From positions 4,287,752 to 4,351,751 of the forward strand of contig NC_005085.1 of the NCBI RefSeq assembly GCF_000007705.1: a stretch of 64,000 nt of DNA. Direction: 5' to 3'. Positions 55,720 to 64,000 of the stretch are shown here, piece by piece (the stretch's first letter is position 1; every line of letters starts with the position of its first letter). Source of the DNA: Chromobacterium violaceum ATCC 12472. Lineage in GTDB: Bacteria > Pseudomonadota > Gammaproteobacteria > Burkholderiales > Chromobacteriaceae. A program made the translations under genes and the position numbers. Below the pieces are notes generated by a model. It worked only from the letters and a program-made list of their open reading frames with translations. It ran no database searches and was not told the origin of the DNA.

Positions 55720-56021
55720 GAGCTAACAAAAATCGACAGAACAAGTTGATGCCAAGCCTTGTCAGACGGGCATGAGACGTCAACTTGTCACCCAGAAGCT
55801 GTGGAAATCCTTACAGCCGCAGTTTCCCCTGCCACCTCGTCCCCGTGGCAGGGGTCGCCCCCGCTTGGATGATCGGGCCGCTCTGAACGGCATCCTATTT
55901 GTCCTCACCACGAGTATCCCATCGGAGGACCTGCCGCAAGAGTTGGGCTTCGGCAGCGGCATGACCTGCTGGCGACTACTACGAAATTGGCAGCTCAAAG
56001 GTCTCTGGGATCAGCTTCATC

Positions 56022-56343
56022 GTAAGCGTCATCCCGAGGCCATATTGACGCTTACAGCTTTACTTCGGAGAGCCGCTGGTTGACCTCGTCCAGATTGAAG
56101 GCAGCAGGATCGAAGCTGCCACCACACCATTCGAGCATCGCCTCATGCTCCTCATGCGTCGGGTCGTCGATGGCTTCCAAAAACTCGTAATAGCCCGGCA
56201 CGCCTCCGTCATCTTCCGGCGAGCACGCATTGCTACCATCCAGGCAGATTGGGTCGACGTCGACGTCCCCACCACTCAGTTGATGGGGACTACTCTGGAC
56301 ACGTTCTTGCCGCTCGTCTATACGGCCTCAGAATGACGCTTAC
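56022..56343. mobile_element. 322-bp IS66-like remnant (MITE-sized) nested in the IS5 element
   Basis: Terminal inverted repeats beginning GTAAGCGTCAT (56022 inward; reverse at 56343) match at 20 of 23 positions. It is flanked by an exact 8-bp duplication GCTTCATC (56014-56021 and 56344-56351). GTAAGCG ends and 8-bp duplications are hallmarks of the IS66 family. No transposase genes remain; only a fragment of a passenger gene is inside. Removal of 330 bases restores the host transposase frame. Confidence 0.88.
56052..56327 (-). pseudogene. C-terminal fragment of a plasmid pRiA4b ORF-3-like protein
   Basis: Inside the IS66-like remnant, a 91-codon open stretch ends with a stop at 56052-56054. 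It encodes CSPEDDGGVPGYYEFLEAI followed by EEHEAMLEWCGGSFDPAAFN, the recognisable C-terminus of the PRiA4_ORF3 family. There is no start codon context, and the N-terminal part is missing. Confidence 0.8.
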
Positions 56344-56877
56344 GCTTCATCTTGCATTGCTCGCGCAGCTTGGACAATGCGACCAGATTGATTGGAGTCG
56401 TGCCAGCGTCGACGGGGCGGGCGAGTGTCGCCAGCCCCCGGGGAGCCAGCAAACGGGCCCCAACCCCACCGACCGGGGCAAGCTCGGTAGCAAACGACAC
56501 ATCGTCGTAGATCGTCGTGGCCTGCCATTGGCAGTGAGCCAATCGACATGACTCGATGGTGCTTGAGGCATTGATCAATGCCATCCCGGCCATCCCCGGC
56601 TTACCGGGCCAGCCGCGGAAACGGACGGACCGGCTACACGCCGACAAAGGCTACGACTACCACCGTTGTCGCGACTATCTTCGACGACGAGGCATCTAGG
56701 CCCGAATTGCCCGCCGAGGCGTGGAAAGCAGCGAGAAGCTTGGGCGGCATCGCTGGGTGGTTTAGCGAACGTATGCGTGGCTAGCGAGGTTCGACAAGTT
56801 GCGTATTCGCTTTGAACGTCGGTTGGATACGCATTACGCATTGTTGAAGCTAGCTTGTTCCCTGATTTGCTTACGGT

Positions 56878-58116
56878 TTATCGCGAAATTTTGTTAGCGG
56901 CTCTAAGTCCACAATAATCATGGATATTCAAGCTTAGTAAACGCTGATTCACCGCATGGTCAAGAAACTGCTTATGTCGAACCAAAACCACAATCAAGTC
57001 CGCAACATCCAAAGCGCTATCCAAATCAATAAGCACATATTCACTATGCTCTCTAATATTAGGCTCAACCACAATTACATCATGGCCAGCTCTTAGGATA
57101 GCATCCACCACCTGCACTGCCGGCGATTCGCGCAAATCATCAATATCAGGCTTGAATGCCAAACCAAGGCAGGCGACACGAGGAGCGCGGCCGAGCTTGA
57201 CATGAGCATCCGCGATTTCAGCCTTTATTCTATCTACAACCCAATCCGTCTTGGAGTTGTTAACCTCACGCGCCGAGCGAATGAGCCTCGCATTCTCAGG
57301 ATCACGAGCGACGATAAACCAAGGATCAACCGCAATACAATGCCCCCCCACGCCAACGCCTGGCTGCAAAATATTTACGCGCGGGTGACGATTTGCCAGC
57401 GAAATCAATTTCCACACATCAATATTCTCTTTTGCACAAATCAATGAGAGCTCATTGGCAAAAGCAATATTTACATCACGAAAGCTATTCTCGGTCAGCT
57501 TGCACATCTCAGCCGTTTTCGAATTTGTCTCCAATACCTCGCCGGAGACAAAGCTACGGTAGAAAGTAGCTACCGCACTCGTCGCCTCGGGAGTCAAACC
57601 GCCAACGATTCGGTCATTCTCCACCAGTTCGACCATAATTTTACCTGGCAACACACGCTCAGGGCAGTAGGCGATGTGGATTTTACCTACATCGACGCCC
57701 GACTCAGCCAAAACCTCAGCCATCTTCTCAGTCGTGCCAACCGGAGAGGTCGACTCCAGGATGACCAGATCACCCTCTTTTACAAATGGAGCAATGCTTC
57801 TGGTAGCCGCCAACACATGGTCAATATTCGGCTGAGGAATGCCCCCCCCCTCATGGAAAGGAGTAGGCACACAGATCATGTATACATCGCCAGATTGTGG
57901 TGTTACAAAAGCCTTTAACATTCCCGTGGCAACAGCAGAGCGCACATAGCCATCCAGGTCAGGCTCAACAATATGAACATTGCCTTGATTAATCGTATCA
58001 ACTGCATGCTGATTCAAATCAACACCAACAACTTTATAACCATTGCTCGCCAATAATGCTGCAGTAGGCAAGCCAATATATCCCAAGCCGACTACGCAAA
58101 CCGTTTTATTCATCAT
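56878..58116 (-). CDS. wecC: UDP-N-acetyl-D-mannosamine dehydrogenase
   Basis: WecC oxidises UDP-ManNAc to UDP-ManNAcA. It is 412 residues of the UDP-sugar dehydrogenase family: NAD motif VVGLGYIGLP (6-15), STSPVGTTEKM, the catalytic-Cys region GVGVGGHCIAVDPWF (Cys near 264) and the C-terminal LGLAFKPDIDDLRESP. The ATG at 58116 (or 58113) has GAGG upstream. The last eight residues RAANKISR and the stop are encoded by the end of the IS5-family element, so the native C-terminus has been replaced. The core is intact, so activity is likely retained. Confidence 0.94.
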   Translation of the reverse strand: MMNKTVCVVGLGYIGLPTAALLASNGYKVVGVDLNQHAVDTINQGNVHIVEPDLDGYVRSAVATGMLKAFVTPQSGDVYMICVPTPFHEGGGIPQPNIDHVLAATRSIAPFVKEGDLVILESTSPVGTTEKMAEVLAESGVDVGKIHIAYCPERVLPGKIMVELVENDRIVGGLTPEATSAVATFYRSFVSGEVLETNSKTAEMCKLTENSFRDVNIAFANELSLICAKENIDVWKLISLANRHPRVNILQPGVGVGGHCIAVDPWFIVARDPENARLIRSAREVNNSKTDWVVDRIKAEIADAHVKLGRAPRVACLGLAFKPDIDDLRESPAVQVVDAILRAGHDVIVVEPNIREHSEYVLIDLDSALDVADLIVVLVRHKQFLDHAVNQRLLSLNIHDYCGLRAANKISR

Positions 58117-58119
58117 CAC

Positions 58120-59274
58120 TTACACCCTCTTTAAAGCAGAAATAATCCGTTCACATGCGCTGCCATCACCATAAGGATTATGCGCTTTGGACATCATTTC
58201 ATAATGATTGGAATCATCCAGCAAAATTGAAACATGCTCAATGATCTTGGCCCGATCAGCCCCCACCAACTTCACCGTTCCAGCCGCGACCGCTTCAGGT
58301 CTTTCGGTAACATCTCGCATAACGAGAACTGGCTTCCCTAAGCTTGGAGCCTCCTCTTGAATGCCGCCACTATCAGTCAATACAATGTAGCTGTGCTTAA
58401 GAAGCATGACAAAGGGCTCGTAATCGAGCGGCGGAATCAGGTGAACATTATTCAGATTATTAAGAATCGCATTCACTGGCTCTTGAACTTGTGGGTTCAA
58501 ATGCACAGGATAAACGAAATTCACATCTGGATATTTATTAGCCAAATCTTTAAGAGCTTCACAAATCTGCAGGAAGCCCGAGCCAAAGTTTTCTCGCCTA
58601 TGCCCTGTGATGAGAATATAACATTGCTCCTTCCAGTTAAAGGGAAGGTGAACAGATAATACATCACATAACGCTTTATATTTTACTGGATCGCTATCAA
58701 TTCTATGGAGCACCCAGAAAAGAGCATCGATTACCGTATTGCCTGTAACTAGAATATCCTTTTCCAGCACATTCTCATTAAGCAAGTTATCCTTGCTTTG
58801 CTCAGTAGGCGCGAAGTGAAGTTGAGATATCTTTGAAACTACCTGCCGGTTAAACTCCTCAGGAAATGGAGCGTGCACATCAAAGGTTCTCAAACCCGCT
58901 TCGACATGTCCCAAAGGAATCCCAAGATAAAACGCAGCCATACCGGCAGCAAGAGAAGTTGTCGTATCCCCATGCACAAGCAGCATATCAGGCTTGTGCT
59001 CCTTCAAAACACTGCGCATATGCAAAAGCACAGATGAGGTCACATCAAACAGATCTTGCCCTGGCTTCATCAAATTCAAGTCAATATCCGCATCAATATT
59101 GAATACTGACAAAACCTGATCTAGCATTTGCCGATGTTGCGCGGTAAGGCATACGACTGTTTCGAAATTTTCTTCGCAGCTTTTCAAAGCATGATAAAGA
59201 GGAGCCATTTTAATCGCCTCTGGCCTCGTGCCAAAAGCTAGCATAATTTTCTTACGCGTACTCATCTTAGACAT
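58120..59274 (-). CDS. wecB: UDP-N-acetylglucosamine 2-epimerase (non-hydrolysing)
   Basis: WecB converts UDP-GlcNAc to UDP-ManNAc, feeding WecC. It is 384 residues with GTRPEAIKMAPL (15-26), LVHGDTTTSLAAG near 98, HVEAGLRTFD near 121 and the C-terminal LTDSGGIQEEAPSLGKPVLV (about 296-315). The start at 59274 overlaps the upstream glycosyltransferase by 8 bases; an ATG at 59265 is an alternative. Its stop is adjacent to wecC, so the pair is co-expressed. Confidence 0.96.
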   Translation of the reverse strand: MSKMSTRKKIMLAFGTRPEAIKMAPLYHALKSCEENFETVVCLTAQHRQMLDQVLSVFNIDADIDLNLMKPGQDLFDVTSSVLLHMRSVLKEHKPDMLLVHGDTTTSLAAGMAAFYLGIPLGHVEAGLRTFDVHAPFPEEFNRQVVSKISQLHFAPTEQSKDNLLNENVLEKDILVTGNTVIDALFWVLHRIDSDPVKYKALCDVLSVHLPFNWKEQCYILITGHRRENFGSGFLQICEALKDLANKYPDVNFVYPVHLNPQVQEPVNAILNNLNNVHLIPPLDYEPFVMLLKHSYIVLTDSGGIQEEAPSLGKPVLVMRDVTERPEAVAAGTVKLVGADRAKIIEHVSILLDDSNHYEMMSKAHNPYGDGSACERIISALKRV

Positions 59275-60493
59275 TCACCTTCTTTAAAATATCAAGCATT
59301 TTCAATGCCAGATTACGTCTATTATATTTCAGCGCACCTTCTAAACACCTACTACGAAATCCTTGGTATGCCTCAGTATCAGACTTCATCACCAGCAAAG
59401 CATCAGCCAAAGCTTCATCATCATCAGATTCAAAAGTTATGCCCACCTCCTCGCCTCGCACAATTTCTGCCGACTCTCCAGGCACCCCATGCAGAACAGG
59501 AATCCCCATGCCCATGCATTCAAACAACTTAGACGGAATCACGCTATTAAACAAATCTGTCTTTTTTAGATGAATAATAGATACATCTAATAGTGACCAA
59601 TAACGCGATACCTGCTCTTTAGAGACGCTATCTAAAAACAATACATTATCTAAATTTCTAGACTTGGCATCCATGACCAAGTCCTTTTTTCTAGCGCCAT
59701 CGCCAAGGAAAAGGAATTTCACATCCCTTCCCTCTGGAAGCGATTTCAGCCTCTCCGCGGCGTTCAGCAGCGTCTCTAGTCCATGAGCCATGCCATGTGT
59801 ACCGATATAGCCAGCAACAAAACACCCCTGCAAGCCAAGACTATCGACCAACTCTGAATCTTTCTCTCGCGGAGAGTAATTGGAAAGATCTACACCATTG
59901 GTTACAACATCAATCTTATCAGAATTGATACCCCGTCTAATCAGGCTATCTTTAAAGGCATGCGTTACCACAACTATTTTTTTACAGTCGCGATATAAGA
60001 ACAACTCTAGCTTCTCCAATTGACGTATCAGGAATGAGTCGCCCATAGCGCCTACAGCCTTAATCGACTCAGGCCAAATATCCCTCAACTCAAAAATCCA
60101 TGGCACACGTTTAAATCGAGATGTAATAGCAGCAGCACACACAGTAAAAAACTGTGGCGACGTGCCAATAATCAAATCAACATTTTTCACAAACAAAGCA
60201 GCAATAGAGGCACTTACCATAAAGCTGATATAATCAAAAATACGCTTCAGGAGACCTTCATTTTTTGCAATATATGTCCACACTCGAACAACGCGGATTC
60301 CGTCGACAAGCTCCGTAGACCACAAGGAATTCTTATAACCAGGAAAGACCTCACCTTTCGGGAAATTTGGAGCGCAAGTAATAATAGTTACCTGAGCGCC
60401 ATTTCTAACCCACTCGCGGCAATGTTCAAATGTTCTACTTGCGGGAGCATTTACTTCCGGCGGAAAATTATCAGTTAAAAATAAAATATGCAC
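59267..60493 (-). CDS. GT4-family glycosyltransferase (WbuB-like)
   Basis: A 408-residue GT-B glycosyltransferase. The N-terminal region MHILFLTDNFPPEVNAPA and FELRDIWPESIKAVGAMG (about 139-156) resemble the WbuB/WcaI subgroup of O-antigen transferases. The C-terminal donor site SVIPSKLFECMGMGIPVL (about 326-343) contains the E-x7-E-like acidic motif. The start codon is GTG at 60493, following a weak GGAT motif. It probably adds an amino sugar, perhaps linked to the ManNAcA made here. The acceptor is unknown. Confidence 0.9.
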   Translation of the reverse strand: MHILFLTDNFPPEVNAPASRTFEHCREWVRNGAQVTIITCAPNFPKGEVFPGYKNSLWSTELVDGIRVVRVWTYIAKNEGLLKRIFDYISFMVSASIAALFVKNVDLIIGTSPQFFTVCAAAITSRFKRVPWIFELRDIWPESIKAVGAMGDSFLIRQLEKLELFLYRDCKKIVVVTHAFKDSLIRRGINSDKIDVVTNGVDLSNYSPREKDSELVDSLGLQGCFVAGYIGTHGMAHGLETLLNAAERLKSLPEGRDVKFLFLGDGARKKDLVMDAKSRNLDNVLFLDSVSKEQVSRYWSLLDVSIIHLKKTDLFNSVIPSKLFECMGMGIPVLHGVPGESAEIVRGEEVGITFESDDDEALADALLVMKSDTEAYQGFRSRCLEGALKYNRRNLALKMLDILKKVNV

Positions 60494-60509
60494 AGCGCTA
60501 TATCCGATA

Positions 60510-61490
60510 TTACATTATCGAGAAACGATTTCTCTCTGCTTTGGCAAAATCAGCCAAAACCTCAACCGAGGCCCGAGACAAAGCCTTGGGATGCGCAATA
60601 ACAACAAAATGCCCATCAGGTGTTGATTTTAAAAACTTTCTCCAAGCCGACTTAAGCTGACGGCATCTATAAGAATCCAGAGAGACTACACCAAAATCAC
60701 CCTCTGCAATAGATTTCAGCTGACGCTTGCGACCACCACCAATAGCCCTTCCATCCCCGAACATTCGATACTTTTCTGTTTTCAGCAGACGGTGCCATAA
60801 CATCCCTAAATAGAAAAATCTCGAATAAGCAGTAGATGCTATAGGTATTTCTGTAAAAATTCCATCCATTTCAATCATCATGGGATCAGAATTAAAATTC
60901 CATATTGTAGAACTCGGCATTCCTCGAAAATCGAATTGATGAGATTTTGTAGACATATAGCCATCTTTATACAGCGAACTATCGATCGCTATACCTAGCT
61001 CAGCGAATGTCGAGCGGAACACTTCAAATGGTTGTACGCACCAGCCACCCGCGCGGAAAGCTTTGATTGGCTTTTCACAATGCAGGGACAGCTCATTGAA
61101 ATATCGCCGAATAATCTCATCGGCTTCTTGCTGAGAAAAGCTAGATAAGCGGTATCGACTTGTATCAAAAACCCACTTGCCGCCTTCATAAACAGCGTCC
61201 TCCCAATGCGAGTGAATATGCAGAGCAATCGTATGGCCCTTGCGATCCAATTCTCTAATTTGGGAGATCACCTGTTCGTATGACACCGCCAGTTCAGGGT
61301 ATATGCTCATATTGCGCTTAAAAGCACAGAGCATTCCGGCATCTACGAAAAAAGTAAAGTTCACATCACAATCACTACCAACCTTCATCAGCTCTCTAGT
61401 CGGTTGCAATATGCATGCCTCTATTGATCCAGAGTCTGGTCCAAAGAATAACTCATAGTCAAATGTGATATATATCTTTGCTTTACTCAC
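60510..61490 (-). CDS. NodB-like polysaccharide deacetylase family protein
   Basis: A 326-residue protein with carbohydrate esterase 4 features: TFDYE (9-13, D11 as first motif Asp), HIHSH at 91-95 for the metal-binding His pair, FRAGGW near 164 and a late IAHPKAL motif. The fold resembles cytosolic NodB-homology proteins of polysaccharide clusters. No signal peptide is present. A GTG start at 61490 lies within the end of the upstream FemAB-like gene, so translation is coupled. It may remove acetyl groups from an amino sugar precursor; substrate unknown. Confidence 0.8.
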   Translation of the reverse strand: MSKAKIYITFDYELFFGPDSGSIEACILQPTRELMKVGSDCDVNFTFFVDAGMLCAFKRNMSIYPELAVSYEQVISQIRELDRKGHTIALHIHSHWEDAVYEGGKWVFDTSRYRLSSFSQQEADEIIRRYFNELSLHCEKPIKAFRAGGWCVQPFEVFRSTFAELGIAIDSSLYKDGYMSTKSHQFDFRGMPSSTIWNFNSDPMMIEMDGIFTEIPIASTAYSRFFYLGMLWHRLLKTEKYRMFGDGRAIGGGRKRQLKSIAEGDFGVVSLDSYRCRQLKSAWRKFLKSTPDGHFVVIAHPKALSRASVEVLADFAKAERNRFSIM

Positions 61491-62478
61491 TAGATTGCAT
61501 CCTAATCTGGTCTATTGCATCCTTGTATTCCCAGCCCTTCAAACGGAAGTAGACGCGAACCATAAAATTAAATAACCAATATTTAAATGGCGAAAACACA
61601 ACTCTAAATGCATATCCTTTGACTAATTGAGCACCAAATCTTACTTTGAATCGCTGAATGCCTTCATACTTGCCACCTTGTTCTACCTTGAGGCGGGCAC
61701 CAACAAAGTCATAATATTTTACACCTCGATCCCGCAGTTGGCGCATCACTTCGTACTGCAGCAAATTTAATGAGCCACCATACGGCTGAGGTATTGAACC
61801 ACCATAAAGATAATAGCCACAGTCTGAATCATATGGGACTAAAGCAACCCCCTGAAGCTGCTCTTGATGGTAAGCAGCCATCATGAGCGTATTTTCAGGC
61901 AAAGCACTCCTTAAAGCACTGACAAACTGTAAAGATGGGTAATATGGAAGCTTCTGTCTCAGCAATGTCTGCTTCACGCAGTCCTGAACGAGCGCCTCAT
62001 CCTCGATAACTCTAACCTCAACGCCATCGCGCATAGATTTTACAATGACATTTCTATGTTTTGAATGATAGGACTTTATTAAATCCTCATCTTCCAAATC
62101 AATCTTTGTAATGTAGCTACCCCAATCACATACTACACCACCGGTTGGCGCCACAGGAAATACAGCATTTGACTGAGGTTTAGAAATGAAGTCACAAATG
62201 TTTTCGCCCTTGCATACCTGGACAACTTCGTCCATAAATGCACTGAGAATATCATGCGTTATATCGTTAGTTTCGTAGCCATATGGCGCAGTTGTAAAAA
62301 TCAAGCGCCTAAAAATGAGAATTTTATCAATATAAAATGGCAAAACAACACCATGGCCGCAAAACCAACCATACTCGTCAGAACATGCCTTCAAATAGCC
62401 TTCGCTTGCAAACACATGCGACTCAAAATCCCCATTGACTTTATTGACATCTTTAATGATCTTAACTTTTAAAGTCAT
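61483..62478 (-). CDS. FemAB/GNAT-like acyl or aminoacyl transferase
   Basis: A 331-residue protein with the double-GNAT layout of FemAB-related proteins. The segment VALVPYDSDCGYYLYGGSIP (about 214-233), then LLQYEVMRQLRDRGVKYYDF (about 243-262) and GIQRFKVRFGAQLVKGY near 275 are the usual second GNAT domain. Such proteins in polysaccharide loci modify sugars by adding acyl or aminoacyl groups. It is directly adjacent to the upstream acetyltransferase stop and overlaps the downstream deacetylase start by 8 bases. Confidence 0.85.
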   Translation of the reverse strand: MTLKVKIIKDVNKVNGDFESHVFASEGYLKACSDEYGWFCGHGVVLPFYIDKILIFRRLIFTTAPYGYETNDITHDILSAFMDEVVQVCKGENICDFISKPQSNAVFPVAPTGGVVCDWGSYITKIDLEDEDLIKSYHSKHRNVIVKSMRDGVEVRVIEDEALVQDCVKQTLLRQKLPYYPSLQFVSALRSALPENTLMMAAYHQEQLQGVALVPYDSDCGYYLYGGSIPQPYGGSLNLLQYEVMRQLRDRGVKYYDFVGARLKVEQGGKYEGIQRFKVRFGAQLVKGYAFRVVFSPFKYWLFNFMVRVYFRLKGWEYKDAIDQIRMQSSE

Positions 62479-63141
62479 TTATTCCTCTAACGAATCCAAG
62501 AAGACATCTATATCAAACCCATTAGCAGCGTTACGCGCCAAAATATTGATATCTTTATTCCACCACTTACTTTTCAGTAGCTTTTCAATTGTATCCTCAT
62601 CGAATCGATACTTGATGATTCGTGCAGGCACACCACCCACAACAGCATATGGAGGAACATTTTTAGTCACGACGCTGCCAGCTGCAACTACCGCGCCATG
62701 GCCTATTTCAACACCTGAAACGATGACTGCATTTGCCGCGATAAAAACATCATGACCAATTCTCGTATATCCTTTATCGGCAAATTCATCATAAAAATCA
62801 CTCCCAACCAAGCCACGATAACGTTGATAAAAAAGTGGGCTTGTGGAGAAGAAAAGTAGTGGATGCGGACCAAGCCCTATTTTCACGCCATGTGATATGG
62901 AGCAAAACTTACCAATGCTCTCCGTATTAGGATCGATCCGGCTATCCTCATTAATAAATGTATGATCTCCGATACTTACGTTCCGGTAAATCTTTACATT
63001 CTTTCTTACAATGACACCGCGTCCAAGTTTTACGCCTGGCAGTATAAAATTCGTCTCAATATTACAGCTCGGGTATTTAAGTTTTTTAATCAAAAAAAAC
63101 CATAAGAAATACAAATTATGAATGAATGCTTTTATTAACAT
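62479..63141 (-). CDS. Left-handed beta-helix acyltransferase (CatB/NeuD-like)
   Basis: A 220-residue hexapeptide-repeat acetyltransferase. Repeats run from about 36 to 180: [20 protein letters not shown], then [20 protein letters not shown], then [20 protein letters not shown], and [16 protein letters not shown] at the end of the coil. The latter is typical of xenobiotic and O-acetyltransferases of surface glycans. An N-terminal hydrophobic stretch [12 protein letters not shown] may associate with the membrane. Start at 63141, overlapping the upstream gene by 26 bases. Confidence 0.9.
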   Translation of the reverse strand: MLIKAFIHNLYFLWFFLIKKLKYPSCNIETNFILPGVKLGRGVIVRKNVKIYRNVSIGDHTFINEDSRIDPNTESIGKFCSISHGVKIGLGPHPLLFFSTSPLFYQRYRGLVGSDFYDEFADKGYTRIGHDVFIAANAVIVSGVEIGHGAVVAAGSVVTKNVPPYAVVGGVPARIIKYRFDEDTIEKLLKSKWWNKDINILARNAANGFDIDVFLDSLEE

Positions 63142-64000
63142 CGCAATGCCCTATCTGATCGATCAAATCTGTCGCCCCCCCAATTAAGACAAACTTATCA
63201 GGTACACGACTCGAGTAGTAGTGCATTACATTATCTGGAAATGCATCAAATATATATGTCTTACCAAGATAATGAACAGCATCAAAATGACAGGAGGAAT
63301 ATATTGAAACATGGGCCACTGCGTTCATGATGAGCGCTTCCGTACTACAATTTTTCTTAGCTAGTATCTCGATATTATCAAATTGATTGGCGGCATCATT
63401 TACGCCTGCTAAATAGACTTCCGACTCAGTTGGGTGTGGTATATAAAATAAACGAGCGTTTCCTCCCCGCTCACCATACTCTCGTATGAAATCGCACACC
63501 TCTTTTTTTAGAATTCCTTGCCCAGTAAAAATGATATAAGGCTTGGAAAAACTTACTGTCTCTTTCTCTGCCAACTGGTATTTAACACGTCCACCGATTC
63601 GAATCTGCTCTGGTTTAAAAAAACCGGCATCCAACAGTTCAGTACGCCAAAATTCATCGTAAACACTTACATAATCCGGAACTGGTATATCTCCATGCCT
63701 ACATGCATAGTTATAACCACGATGCACTGAACCTATAACACCATGTTGGATCTCAGTCACCAGCACTTTCTTCATCTTTAATGCCGCACAGCTTTCAGAA
63801 TTACTATATGCGGATACTACAAAAGCTTCACTAATCCTCAAAGGCGCAAAAATCATTCTATACAAGATTACGCCTGCAGCAAACTTTGCGTGAAGCATAA
63901 TGACTTCATTCACACTACACTTGACCGCTACCTTCTCCAATTCACTACTTAACACTTTAGCGGCAGCAATAATCCCGGGATTATTTTTAATGAAAATGAA
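63116..64000 (-). CDS. Unidentified polysaccharide-locus protein, 5' end outside window
   Basis: An open reading frame that continues past the right edge; at least 294 codons are present. A GTG at 63955 is not the true start because the frame stays open and coding-like up to the edge. Visible features are [51 protein letters not shown] and [11 protein letters not shown]. The alternating Rossmann-like pattern and the QHG...PHPTE motifs suggest a GT-B-like glycosyltransferase or surface carbohydrate protein. I do not recognise the family. It is rich in AT and shares strand and overlap with the acetyltransferase gene downstream. Confidence 0.7.
   Translation of the reverse strand, partial: FIFIKNNPGIIAAAKVLSSELEKVAVKCSVNEVIMLHAKFAAGVILYRMIFAPLRISEAFVVSAYSNSESCAALKMKKVLVTEIQHGVIGSVHRGYNYACRHGDIPVPDYVSVYDEFWRTELLDAGFFKPEQIRIGGRVKYQLAEKETVSFSKPYIIFTGQGILKKEVCDFIREYGERGGNARLFYIPHPTESEVYLAGVNDAANQFDNIEILAKKNCSTEALIMNAVAHVSIYSSCHFDAVHYLGKTYIFDAFPDNVMHYYSSRVPDKFVLIGGATDLIDQIGHCDVNKSIHS

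Larger units (their letters stand above)
55772..56897 (+). pseudogene. IS5-family transposase, disrupted
   Basis: DDE transposase typical of the IS427 group. The N-terminal part (LWKSLQPQFPLPPRPRGRGR, then LDDRAALNGILFVL and ELGFGSGMTCWRLLRNWQ) is open. A 322-bp insertion follows at 56022. Next come IDWSRASVDG and NPTDRGKLGSKRHIVVDRRG, then a frameshift near 56545. The segment LHADKGYDYHRCRDYLRRRG ends in a stop at 56699 and another stop replaces the catalytic Glu codon at about 56761 (VV*RTYAWLARFDKL). It is clearly dead. Confidence 0.92.
55720..56903 (+). mobile_element. Decayed IS5-family element (IS427-like)
   Basis: About 854 bases of IS plus a 330-base nested insertion. Ends: GAGCTAACAAAAATCG on the left; the right end, read inward, is GAGCCGCTAACAAAATTTCG, so the left has lost three bases. 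The flanking TAA on both sides (55717-55719 and 56904-56906) fits a short IS5-type target duplication. It carries one transposase pseudogene. Its left insertion point truncates the rmlB fragment; its right end supplies the last codons of wecC. Confidence 0.8.

Noticed and set aside
56060..56275. A 71-codon minus-strand frame inside the IS66-like remnant
   Set aside because: The neighbouring minus frame gives a recognisable PRiA4_ORF3 tail, so this frame is its shadow.

Overview
The window reads as chromosomal DNA of a GC-rich betaproteobacterium, most likely Chromobacterium or a close relative in the Neisseriales. The gene set is typical of that group: petABC followed by sspAB, a cyoABCDE quinol oxidase, an SPOR-dsbA pair, ubiK-yifB and glnK-amtB. 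This is inferred from gene content and protein sequence, not from a database search.

Positions 1-32300 hold a type VI secretion system (T6SS). A long minus-strand array runs tssM, tagF, tssB, tssC, hcp, an OmpA-like lipoprotein, vgrG, a DUF4123 adaptor, two DUF3304 lipoproteins, a DUF2235 lipase, another lipoprotein, tssF, a small membrane protein, tssG, a repeat protein and clpV, which is cut by the left edge. A VanY-type peptidase gene precedes tssM. From a shared upstream region near 21.7 kb, tssJ-tssK-tssL-tssE run the other way and continue into a second vgrG, DUF4123 adaptor, small membrane protein, DUF3304 lipoprotein, second DUF2235 lipase and a galactose-binding-like exported protein. 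The two vgrG genes are nearly identical over about 2.3 kb and lie as inverted repeats around the core. Each leads into its own lipase and lipoprotein module, so the locus has a mirrored layout. tssA and PAAR are not in the window.

Positions 32300-48330 are core genome: cyoABCDE (minus) with two FNR/Anr-type boxes far upstream; initiator tRNA-Met; dsbA and an SPOR protein; yifB and ubiK; glnK-amtB with NtrC and sigma-54 signals; sspAB; petABC; and a Nif3-family gene.

Positions 48660-54280 hold rmlBDAC (dTDP-L-rhamnose) on the plus strand, then groESL on the minus strand under a perfect CIRCE operator and a heat-shock-like promoter.

Positions 54350-64000 are visibly more AT-rich and encode surface polysaccharide synthesis on the minus strand. 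The genes are an acetyltransferase-like left-handed beta-helix protein, a FemAB/GNAT-like protein, a NodB-like deacetylase, a GT4 glycosyltransferase, wecB and wecC (UDP-ManNAcA), a WecA/WbpL-type initiating transferase, and an unidentified gene cut by the right edge. Between wecC and the transferase gene lies a layered scar: a truncated second rmlB start, a decayed IS5-family element, and inside it a 322-bp IS66-like remnant with 8-bp target duplications.
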